A stretch of 23,714 bases of DNA from contig DBMH01000037.1 in assembly GCA_002297645.1 (NCBI GenBank), positions 1 to 23,714 on the forward strand. The letters are read 5' to 3'. The notes beneath the pieces are model-generated. The model made no database searches and had not been told where the DNA came from. It worked only from the letters and a program-made list of their open reading frames with translations. The position numbers were made by a program, and so were the translations under genes. This DNA is from Rhodanobacteraceae bacterium UBA703. GTDB taxonomy: Bacteria > Pseudomonadota > Gammaproteobacteria > Xanthomonadales > Rhodanobacteraceae. Of the stretch, positions 14,266-22,515 are shown piece after piece; position 1 is the first letter of the stretch, and every line of letters begins with the position of its first letter.

Positions 14266-15480
14266 ATGCTTCGCATCGTCCTCGCAGCAAGCCTGATCGC
14301 GCTCGGCGGCTGCGCAACCCATCATGCGTCGCCGCGCCTGCGCGGCGACGCGCTCGATCGCGAAGTCGGGCGGCTGATGGACGCGGGACGCGTTCCCGGT
14401 CTCGCCCTGGCCGTGATCGAGGACGGGCGCATCGTCCACCTGCGCGCCTACGGCCGACGCGACCTCGAACGCGACCTGCCGCTGACGACCGACACGACGA
14501 TGTACGCGGCCTCGATCACGAAGACGCTGTTCTCCTACGCCGTGATGACCCTCGTCGACGATGGCCGGCTGGATCTCGACCGCCGCATCGCCGACTACCT
14601 GCCGAAGGCGCTGCCGGAATACGACAAGTACGCCGACCTCGCCGGCGACGAGCGCTGGCGGGAGATCACGCCGCGCATGCTGCTCGCCCACACGGCCGGC
14701 TTCCCGAACTTCCGCTACTTCACGCGCCAGGGCACCTACGACCCGCAGGGCAAGCTGGCGATCGAGTTCGAGCCCGGCAGCCGCTTCGCCTATTCGGGCG
14801 AAGGCATCAACCTGCTGCAATTCGTCCTAGACAATGGCCTGAAGGTGGACACCGGCGAGCTGATCCGCACCCGCGTGTTCGATCGCTTCGGCATGCGCGA
14901 CAGCGGCATGGTCTGGCGCGAGCCGTTCGAGGCGAACCTTGCGATCGGCTACGACGAAGCCGGCAAGCCGCTCGGACACAAACGCCGGGGTTCGGTGCGC
15001 GCGGCCGGCTCGATGGACACGACACCGGCCGACTACGCGCGCTTCCTCGCCGGGCTCTCGCGCTGCGAGGGACTGAGCGAACGCAGTTGCGGGGAAATGA
15101 AGCGCGCGCAGGTCGCGATCCATTCCGTCCAGCAATTCCCGACGTTGTCGGAAGACACCACGACCGACAACGACGGCATCCGCCTGGCCTACGGCCTGGG
15201 CGCCGCCGTGTACGACTCCCCGCAGGGACGCGCCTGGTTCAAGGGCGGCCACGACGACGGCACCAACAACCTCGCGCTCTGCCTGGCCGACCGGCGCGAT
15301 TGCATCCTGATCCTCAGCAACAGCTCGAACGGCGAAAGCGTGTTCCGGTACCTCGTCGACACCGCCCTGGGACCGACCTGCCTGCCGTGGTTCTGGGAGG
15401 GCTACGTTCCGTGGGATCACCCGGAATGGCGGGAGGCCGCAGCGCGCCGGCAATCGCATCCGCCGTGCGCGCTGCGGTGA
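14266..15480 (+). CDS. Lipoprotein serine hydrolase, beta-lactamase/class C fold
   Basis: This 404-residue envelope enzyme has the lipobox LGGC with Cys16 as lipidation site. The S-x-x-K motif is S83-I-T-K86 (AASITKTLF), in the DD-peptidase/AmpC/esterase superfamily. The second motif, expected as Y-x-N, reads Y176-S-G178, as in many family members that are esterases or peptidases rather than lactamases. The third motif is a GGHDDGTNN stretch rather than KTG. Several late Cys could form disulfides. The ATG at 14266 has AGAGGAG six bases upstream. It lies 48 bases after the ABC permease and may be read from the same promoter. The substrate is unknown; calling it a resistance lactamase would go beyond the sequence. 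Confidence 0.85.
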   Translation: MLRIVLAASLIALGGCATHHASPRLRGDALDREVGRLMDAGRVPGLALAVIEDGRIVHLRAYGRRDLERDLPLTTDTTMYAASITKTLFSYAVMTLVDDGRLDLDRRIADYLPKALPEYDKYADLAGDERWREITPRMLLAHTAGFPNFRYFTRQGTYDPQGKLAIEFEPGSRFAYSGEGINLLQFVLDNGLKVDTGELIRTRVFDRFGMRDSGMVWREPFEANLAIGYDEAGKPLGHKRRGSVRAAGSMDTTPADYARFLAGLSRCEGLSERSCGEMKRAQVAIHSVQQFPTLSEDTTTDNDGIRLAYGLGAAVYDSPQGRAWFKGGHDDGTNNLALCLADRRDCILILSNSSNGESVFRYLVDTALGPTCLPWFWEGYVPWDHPEWREAAARRQSHPPCALR

Positions 15481-15495
15481 TCGCGGCCGAACCGG

Positions 15496-16587
15496 TCAGC
15501 GCGCCAGGTTGCCGACGATGCGGTACTTGTTCTGGCCGTCCGCGCGGACGCCGGACTGGCGCAGGTCGAGCGAGCCTTCGAGCCAGTAGCGCTGCAGGTC
15601 CTTGCCCTCGCGGCGCACGATGACGGCGGCGCCATCGCCGGCATAGACGACGTCTCCCGCCGCCAACTGGGCGGTGGAAAGACGATCGCGGATGTTGCGG
15701 CCACCGTTGTAGGCCTGTTCCAGCCGGGAGCGCTCAGCCGCGCCGTCCGCGGGGACAGCGGCGACGAGTTCCGCGGCCGATTCGTCGAACTCGCGGCGCA
15801 GGCTGCCTTCACCGCTGATCCGGCCCATGACCTGGTAGCGGTTGGGCGCCAGCGGCTTGAGTTCGGTGCGGCGCAGGTCGAGGTCGCCATCGAGCCAGTA
15901 CAGCACCGCCTTCGTGCCCTCGCGGCGCACGACGCCGCGAACCGGATCGTCGACGTAGATCACGTCTCCCGACTGCAGCGATCCGACCGCGAGCGCTCCC
16001 TGTGCCGCGCGCCCTTCGATCAGCGACTGGCGCAGGCGGTCGCGAATGGTGTCCTCGTCGACGGCGGATGCGGGTTGCGCAGCCTTCGGCTGGGAGGCCG
16101 GCAGCGCGACCAGCGGCTGCGCCGGCTTCGACACGGCAGGTTGTGGCGCGGGTGCCGGGGCAGCCGCCGCGACCGCAGGCGCCGGTACGGCGACCGGGGC
16201 AACCGGCTTCGGTTCGGCCGCGGGGGCCGGCTTGGGTTCGGGGGCGCGCACGGGGGCGGCCGCGACCGCAGGCGCCTTCTCGGGTTCGGGCTTCGCCGGC
16301 TTCGGCGGCTCCGGCTTGTCTTCGACGCGAGCCAGTACGCTTTCGTAGAAGCCTTCGCGCAACACGACGTTGTCGCCCTTGCCGAGCTTGGCCGCGATCG
16401 ACTTGTGCCACTCCTTCGGCGCCGTGACCACGACGCGCCGCCCTTCGGCGGCGGCCTGCTTCGCGAGCGCCGCCAGCTTGGCGTCGCCCCGTCCGCTGGT
16501 GAATTCGTCGGCATTGATGTCGACGCTCTGCTGCGCGTGCGCACCGGCAGCGAACAGTGCCAGTGCGAGGATCAATTTCTTGGACAT
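15496..16587 (-). CDS. Exported protein with a Pro/Ala-rich linker and duplicated C-terminal domain
   Basis: This 363-residue protein of unknown function has a signal peptide at residues 1-18 (cut at AHA). A small N-terminal domain (about 20-88: DADEFTSG-like NADEFTSGRGD, RRVVVTAPKEWH, VVLREGFYESVL) follows. A low-complexity Pro/Ala/Lys linker occupies 91-175. Two copies of one domain come next, at about 180-258 and 298-360, sharing IRDRL, a GD-V-[IV]-Y turn, VRREG, YWL-[DE]-G-[DS]-LDLR and N-[RK]-Y. The layout suggests a periplasmic spanning protein. The ATG at 16587 has AAGGAAAGGG upstream. The gene converges on the serine hydrolase gene with only 15 bases between stops and no visible terminator. 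Confidence 0.82.
   Translation of the reverse strand: MSKKLILALALFAAGAHAQQSVDINADEFTSGRGDAKLAALAKQAAAEGRRVVVTAPKEWHKSIAAKLGKGDNVVLREGFYESVLARVEDKPEPPKPAKPEPEKAPAVAAAPVRAPEPKPAPAAEPKPVAPVAVPAPAVAAAAPAPAPQPAVSKPAQPLVALPASQPKAAQPASAVDEDTIRDRLRQSLIEGRAAQGALAVGSLQSGDVIYVDDPVRGVVRREGTKAVLYWLDGDLDLRRTELKPLAPNRYQVMGRISGEGSLRREFDESAAELVAAVPADGAAERSRLEQAYNGGRNIRDRLSTAQLAAGDVVYAGDGAAVIVRREGKDLQRYWLEGSLDLRQSGVRADGQNKYRIVGNLAR
15508..16050 (-). repeat. Internal tandem domain duplication
   Basis: Two homologous protein segments lie at 15814-16050 (residues 180-258) and 15508-15696 (residues 298-360), separated by about 39 residues. Both carry IRDRL near the start, VRREG in the middle and YWL[DE]G[DS]LDLR near the end. 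The first copy has an extra stretch (EGRAAQGALAVGS). Divergence indicates an old duplication. Confidence 0.75.
16063..16314 (-). repeat. Pro/Ala/Lys-rich low-complexity linker
   Basis: Residues 92-175 of the exported protein consist mostly of Pro, Ala, Lys, Glu and Val in PEPKP, PAPA and KPAQP patterns. Such linkers are extended and often cross the periplasm. Confidence 0.8.
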
Positions 16588-16886
16588 TGCGAACCCTTTC
16601 CTTTTCCTTGTACGAACGTCTGACGTGGCGACGCCTGCCGCAGCGGCGCCGCGAACCCCACCTCGCGCCGCGCAGGGGGCGGCGGCGAAAAACGGAACTT
16701 TGGAAGTCTGGTGCTTTTTCCCATGGCCGGCATGGGCCGTTCGGCATACCGCTCCCGCGGATACGCCGACGTCCCGCTGCGGGCGGCGGGATGGCATCGG
16801 ACGACTCGCCGCGCCGGCCTGCGAAGCGCCGGCCGGACAGGCGACGCCCCGCGCCGGGGAGAGCCGGACGGTACGGAAGCGGGCGT
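16588..16886. other. Gap between fumC and the exported protein gene
   Basis: These 299 bases hold no credible gene. CCCATG-5-CATGGG at 16720-16736 is a small hairpin whose T5 run precedes it on the plus strand, so it does not terminate fumC. GC-rich GCCGGC dyads occur near 16815-16840. The promoter of the 15496-16587 gene should lie here, but I see no clear boxes. Confidence 0.4.
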
Positions 16887-18281
<1,395 letters not shown>

Positions 18282-18300
18282 GGTCCACCTCGCGGAAAAA

Positions 18301-18323
18301 CGGGACGCGATTGTAGCGTCCCG
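18301..18323. promoter_or_regulatory. Perfect dyad over the probable fumC -10 box
   Basis: CGGGACGC (18301-18308) and GCGTCCCG (18316-18323) are perfect 8-bp arms around GATTGTA. On the minus strand the loop contains TACAAT (18310-18315), a 5-of-6 match to a -10 box 29 bases before the fumC start. The dyad thus looks like an operator overlapping the core promoter. The -35 region is poor. Confidence 0.5.
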
Positions 18324-18353
18324 CCCCACCGCCCTCGGGACCGCCGTCGCGGA

Positions 18354-18362
18354 TGCTAGAAT
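18354..18362 (+). promoter_or_regulatory. Extended -10 promoter element for the DUF21/CBS-purB run
   Basis: TGCTAGAAT is an extended -10 (TGn plus TAGAAT, 5 of 6 to TATAAT). It would start transcription near 18369, about 20 bases before the ATG at 18390. There is no good -35, which extended -10 promoters often lack. It would drive the plus-strand run through roxA. Confidence 0.45.
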
Positions 18363-18389
18363 GCGGCCCCCTCCCCCTTGCATCCCGGG

Positions 18390-19712
18390 ATGCTCCAAAA
18401 CCTGCTCTACGTCGCCGCAGCCCTGCTGCTGGTGCTCCTCAACGGGTTTTTCGTCGCCGCCGAATTCGCGCTGGTCAAGCTGCGCCACACCCAGGCGGCG
18501 ACCCTCGGCGACAGCCACGGCTGGCGCGGGCGCGTGCTCATCAACGTGCACAGCCACCTGGACGCCTACCTCTCCGCCTGCCAGCTCGGCATCACCCTCG
18601 CCTCGCTGGCGCTCGGCTGGATCGGCGAACCCGCGTTCGCCCACCTGCTCGAACCGCTGCTGGCGCGCATGGGCGCCAGTCCGGAAACGACGCAGATCGT
18701 CGGCCTCGTCATCGCCTTCACGCTGATTTCGTACCTGCACATCGTGCTCGGCGAGCTGGCGCCGAAGTCGCTCGCCATCCGCCGCCCCGAAGCGATGTCG
18801 CTGTGGACCGCGGCGCCCCTGTACGCGTTCTACTGGCTCATGTACCCGGCGATCTGGCTGCTCAACGCCAGCGCGAACTGGATGCTGCGCCGCGGCGGCC
18901 TCGGCTCCGGCGGGCACGACGACGAGCACGGCTACTCGCGCGACGAACTCAAGCTCATCGTGCACGCCCAGCGCGAGAACCGCGCCGGCGAGGAATACTC
19001 GATGATGAAGTACGCGCTGGACCTGCCCGAGCTCGTCGTCGGCGACGTCATGCGCACGCGCGACCAGCTCGCCGCCCTGCGCGAAGGCATGGACCGGGCC
19101 GCGGTCCTGGCCGAATTCGGCCGCACCAACTACAGCCGCTATCCGTGGTTCGACACCGAGGGCGAACGGGTGCTTGGCATCCTGCACATGAAGGACCTGC
19201 TGCACGCGATGGCCGAGCGCGCCGACGTCGACGACATGCGCTCCCTGCTGCGGCCGCCGATCCTGCTGCCGCTGCACACCCCGGTGCTCGACGTCCTGAA
19301 GCGCTTCCGCGCCGGCGACACGCACCTCGCGCTCGGCGTCGAGGATTCCGGCCGCGTGGCCGGATTCTTCACGCTGGAAGACATCCTCGAAGTACTGGTC
19401 GGCGACATCGAGGACGAAGGCGACGCCGAGGACGAGCTCGCGGACACGGAGGAACAGGCCGGCGACGGACTGACGATCTCCGGAGGCACGCCGATCTATC
19501 GCCTCGAACGCCTGCTCGACCGCGAAATCGAAGCGCCGGCCGACGTGAACTCGGTCGGCGGCCTGATCATCCACCGCCTCGAACGCCTGCCGGTCGAGGG
19601 CGAGACGCTTTCCTTCGACGGCTTCGACCTGACCGTGCGCACGATGCAAGGCGCGCGCGCGAAGACCATCGTCGTCCATCCCCACGAAACCCTTTCCGAG
19701 GAACCCCGATGA
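18390..19712 (+). CDS. DUF21/CNNM-CBS-CorC family membrane protein
   Basis: This 440-residue inner-membrane protein is of the YfjD/YtfL/CorB group, associated with magnesium or other divalent cation transport and efflux. The DUF21 (CNNM) membrane domain covers about residues 1-185, with segments LLYVAAALLLVLLNGFFVAAEFALV, ACQLGITLASLALGWIG, FTLISYLHIVLGELAPKSLAI and LYAFYWLMYPAIWLL. Two CBS domains follow (VVGDVMRTRDQL through LEVLVGD). A CorC/HlyC C-terminal domain from about 345 completes it (NSVGGLIIHRLERLPVEGETLSFDGFDLTV). The ATG at 18390 is preferred over a TTG at 18378; neither has a strong Shine-Dalgarno. It overlaps purB by four bases (ATGA). Haemolysin annotations for this family are historical and unsupported here. 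Confidence 0.92.
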   Translation: MLQNLLYVAAALLLVLLNGFFVAAEFALVKLRHTQAATLGDSHGWRGRVLINVHSHLDAYLSACQLGITLASLALGWIGEPAFAHLLEPLLARMGASPETTQIVGLVIAFTLISYLHIVLGELAPKSLAIRRPEAMSLWTAAPLYAFYWLMYPAIWLLNASANWMLRRGGLGSGGHDDEHGYSRDELKLIVHAQRENRAGEEYSMMKYALDLPELVVGDVMRTRDQLAALREGMDRAAVLAEFGRTNYSRYPWFDTEGERVLGILHMKDLLHAMAERADVDDMRSLLRPPILLPLHTPVLDVLKRFRAGDTHLALGVEDSGRVAGFFTLEDILEVLVGDIEDEGDAEDELADTEEQAGDGLTISGGTPIYRLERLLDREIEAPADVNSVGGLIIHRLERLPVEGETLSFDGFDLTVRTMQGARAKTIVVHPHETLSEEPR

Positions 19713-21088
19713 GTTCGTCCTTCCAGGGATCGGCCCTGCTCGCCCTGTCGCCGCTCGACGGCCGCTACGCCGCCAGGACGGAGGCGCTGCGCCCGGTCTT
19801 CAGCGAGTTCGGGCTGATGCAGCGGCGCGTGCGCGTCGAACTGCACTGGCTGCTCGCGCTGGCCGACGAGCCGAAGATCGGCGAGGTGCCGGCGCCGTCC
19901 GCCGGCGCGCGCGCCGCGCTGCTCGCGATCGACGAGCGATTCGGCGAGGCCGACGGCGAGCGCATCAAGGCGATCGAGCGCACGACCAACCACGACGTCA
20001 AGGCGGTCGAATACTTCATCAAGGAGAAGATCTCCGGCGACGCCGAACTCGGCGCGGCGAAGGAATTCATCCATTTCGCCTGTACCTCGGAGGACATCAA
20101 CAACCTCGCCTATGCGCTGATGCTGCGCGACGCGCGCGACGGCGTGCTGCTGCCGGCGCTCGACGCCGTCCTCGCCAAGCTGCGCGCCATGGCGCACGAA
20201 CACGCCGCCCTGCCGATGCTGTCGCGCACGCACGGCCAGACCGCCTCGCCGACCACGCTCGGCAAGGAACTCGCCAACGTCGTCGCCCGGCTCGAGCGCC
20301 AGCGCCGCCAGATCGCCGCCGTCGAGATCAGCGGCAAGATCAACGGCGCGGTCGGCAACTACAACGCGCACGTCGTGAGCTACCCGGAAGTCGACTGGCC
20401 GGCGTTCTCCCGGCGTTTCGTCGAATCGCTGGGCCTCGTCTGGAATCCGTACACGACGCAGATCGAGCCGCACGACTGCATCGCCGAGATCGGCGACGCG
20501 GTACGCCGCGCGAACACGATCCTGATCGACCTCGCGCGCGACATCTGGGGCTACATCTCGCTCGGCTATTTCCGCCAGACGCTGAAGGCGGGCGAAGTCG
20601 GCTCGTCGACGATGCCGCACAAGGTCAATCCGATCGACTTCGAGAACGCCGAGGGCAACCTCGGCCTCGCCAATGCGCTGTTCGAGCACTTCAGCGCCAA
20701 GCTGCCGATCAGCCGCTGGCAGCGCGACCTGACCGATTCGACCGTGCTGCGTGCGCTCGGCACCGCCTTCGGCCACACGCAGATCGCGCTCGACGCCCTG
20801 CTGCGCGGCCTGAACAAGCTCAACGCCGCGCCGGAGCGCCTCGCCGCCGACCTCGACGCGAGCTGGGAGGTCCTCGCCGAGGCCGTGCAGACGGTCATGC
20901 GCCGCTACGGCCTGCCCGAACCGTACGAGCAGCTCAAGGCGCTCACGCGAGGCCAGGGCATCACCCGGGAAGCGCTGCGCGGATTCGTGACGACGCTCGA
21001 CCTTCCCGATGAAGCGAAGCAGCGCCTGCTCGATCTCACGCCGGGTGGTTACGTCGGCCTGGCGGAATCGCTGGCGCATGACGTCTGA
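19709..21088 (+). CDS. purB: Adenylosuccinate lyase
   Basis: This 459-residue cytoplasmic enzyme catalyses two purine-synthesis steps, splitting fumarate from SAICAR and from adenylosuccinate. The superfamily signature GSSTMPHKVNP is at 298-308 with the catalytic Ser in GSS. SRTHGQTASPTT carries His175, and TTNHDVKAVEYFIKE and FACTSEDINN are PurB-specific. The N-terminus LSPLDGRYA and the length match the gammaproteobacterial form. The ATG at 19709 overlaps the preceding stop and has GAGGA seven bases upstream. It is the central gene of the plus-strand run. The next start lies inside its last codons. Confidence 0.97.
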   Translation: MSSSFQGSALLALSPLDGRYAARTEALRPVFSEFGLMQRRVRVELHWLLALADEPKIGEVPAPSAGARAALLAIDERFGEADGERIKAIERTTNHDVKAVEYFIKEKISGDAELGAAKEFIHFACTSEDINNLAYALMLRDARDGVLLPALDAVLAKLRAMAHEHAALPMLSRTHGQTASPTTLGKELANVVARLERQRRQIAAVEISGKINGAVGNYNAHVVSYPEVDWPAFSRRFVESLGLVWNPYTTQIEPHDCIAEIGDAVRRANTILIDLARDIWGYISLGYFRQTLKAGEVGSSTMPHKVNPIDFENAEGNLGLANALFEHFSAKLPISRWQRDLTDSTVLRALGTAFGHTQIALDALLRGLNKLNAAPERLAADLDASWEVLAEAVQTVMRRYGLPEPYEQLKALTRGQGITREALRGFVTTLDLPDEAKQRLLDLTPGGYVGLAESLAHDV

Positions 21089-21995
21089 GACACGCGCCGT
21101 GCGAGGCCGCGGACAGGTACTGGCGCTGGCGGCCCTCGCCGCGAACGGCCTGTTCCAGGCGCACGCGGCGTCCGCAGCCGAACCGCCCGCCTGCAAGCCC
21201 GGCTCGGACTGGAACACTCCCGCGCCGCCGCGGAGGCTCTACGGCAACGTCTGGTTCGTCGGCACCTGCGGCCTCAGCTCGGTGCTGGTGACCGGCGACC
21301 GCGGCCACATCCTGCTCGACGGCGGCACGGAGCGCTCCGCGCCGCTGATCGAGGCGAACATCCGCCGTCTCGGCTTCCGCCTGAAGGACGTCCGCTACCT
21401 GCTCAATTCGCACGGCCACTTCGACCATGCCGGCGGATTCGCCCGATTGCAGCGCGACACCGGGGCCACCGTGGTCGCGCGCGGCGACGATGCCGCGGCC
21501 ATCGAGAACGGACGCGGCACGCGCACGGATCCACAATTCCTCAGCGCCGATCCGTTCGCGCCGGTCGCGAACGTGCACCGCATCGCCGACGGCGAAACGC
21601 TGGCGCTCGGAACCCTTGCGCTGACCGCCCATGCGACGCCGGGCCATACCCCCGGCGGCACGAGCTGGACCTGGAGCGCCTGCGAAGGTACGCGATGCGT
21701 GAACGTCGTCTATGCCGACAGCCTGACCGCCTACACCGACGACGAATACCGCTACAGCGACCAGGCGGAGGTACTGTCGACATTGCGCGCCAGCATTGCC
21801 GCCGTCGCCGCCCTGCCCTGCGAACTCCTCATCACGCCGCACCCCGATGCCAGTCTGCTCTGGGAGCGGACCGGCGCCGGGGCGAAATCCCCACTGCTCG
21901 ACGACACCGCCTGCCGACGCTACGGCGAGCGCTCCACGGCCTTCCTCGAAAAGCGGCTGGCCAAGGAAAACGAATCCGTCCAACGCAAGGAATAG
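21078..21995 (+). CDS. bla: Subclass B3 metallo-beta-lactamase
   Basis: This 305-residue exported zinc hydrolase is predicted to open beta-lactam rings, including those of carbapenems, in the periplasm. A hydrophobic leader (residues 13-34, AASAAE cut) is followed by the MBL fold. Zinc ligands follow the B3 pattern: H112-G-H114-F-D116-H117, H190 in ATPGHTPGG and H255 in TPHPDAS. The serine after YAD (S215) is typical of B3, where it replaces the B1/B2 Cys ligand. HILLDGGTE, VVYADSLT and the Cys202/Cys207 pair also fit B3. The start at 21078 is inside purB (11-base overlap) without a clear Shine-Dalgarno, so translation is probably coupled. Activity is not proven; B3-like relatives include environmental enzymes. 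Confidence 0.9.
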   Translation: MTSETRAVRGRGQVLALAALAANGLFQAHAASAAEPPACKPGSDWNTPAPPRRLYGNVWFVGTCGLSSVLVTGDRGHILLDGGTERSAPLIEANIRRLGFRLKDVRYLLNSHGHFDHAGGFARLQRDTGATVVARGDDAAAIENGRGTRTDPQFLSADPFAPVANVHRIADGETLALGTLALTAHATPGHTPGGTSWTWSACEGTRCVNVVYADSLTAYTDDEYRYSDQAEVLSTLRASIAAVAALPCELLITPHPDASLLWERTGAGAKSPLLDDTACRRYGERSTAFLEKRLAKENESVQRKE

Positions 21996-21997
21996 AC

Positions 21998-22492
21998 ATG
22001 CAACGGCACTCCCTGAATGCCGCACTCCTGTGCCTGGCCCTGGCCTCTGGCGCGAACACCGCCGCGGCCGACGACGACGCGCCGCTCTTCGTCAATACGC
22101 AGGAAGGCTCCGTCGACTGCGACGGACACGACGTCAACGTGACCTCCTCCAACGCCACGCTGACGTTCACGGGCCGCTGCAAGGGCATCTACTTCATCGG
22201 TACCGGCACGACGGCGACGATCGAGTCGGCCGAACTCGTGCAGGCGACCGGCGCCGGCCAGCGCGTGACGGCCAAGGGCAAGGTCTCCGAGGTGTATCTC
22301 ATCGGCCGGGACGGCCAGTTCGAATTCGAGGGCGTCGGCGCGCTGCACCTGAACGGCAACGCCAGTCGCGTCGATGCGAAGACGATCGACACGATCGACG
22401 CCGCCGGCAGCCGCAACACCGTGCACTGGTCCTCGGGCAAGCCGACGATCAACGACATGGGCAGCGGCAACGTGCTGAAACCGAAATCCTGA
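21998..22492 (+). CDS. Exported DUF3060 protein
   Basis: This 164-residue protein has a signal peptide (MQRHSLNAALLCLALASGANTAAA). A DUF3060-type repeat domain follows: VDCDGHDVNVTSSNATLTFTGRC (residues 39-61, with Cys41 and Cys61 likely bonded), then GIYFIGTGTTATIESAEL and HLNGNASRVDAKTID. This is a short-strand solenoid pattern with N/G/T turns. The family function is unknown. The ATG at 21998 lies 2 bases after the lactamase stop, with CAAGGAATAGAC as Shine-Dalgarno, so the two are clearly one transcript. It is 23 bases before roxA. Membership is from pattern recognition of the C-D-G and G-[RK]-C motifs and spacing. Confidence 0.82.
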   Translation: MQRHSLNAALLCLALASGANTAAADDDAPLFVNTQEGSVDCDGHDVNVTSSNATLTFTGRCKGIYFIGTGTTATIESAELVQATGAGQRVTAKGKVSEVYLIGRDGQFEFEGVGALHLNGNASRVDAKTIDTIDAAGSRNTVHWSSGKPTINDMGSGNVLKPKS

Positions 22493-22515
22493 CCCGCGAC
22501 GCCTCGCCCCATCCC

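Noticed and set aside
16720..16736. CCCATG/CATGGG hairpin beside a T5 run as a terminator
   Set aside because: The T-run precedes the hairpin on the plus strand and becomes an A-run after it on the minus strand, the wrong order for terminating fumC.
19496..21217. 573-codon minus-strand frame opposite purB
   Set aside because: A GC-bias shadow of purB. The composition is Arg/Ala/Val/Asp-rich without motifs, and the real gene is certain on the other strand.
21078..21995. Annotation of the metallo-hydrolase as a glyoxalase II or quorum-quenching lactonase
   Set aside because: The second and third His contexts (ATPGHTPGG, TPHPDAS), the YADSLT serine and the Cys pair fit subclass B3 lactamases better.
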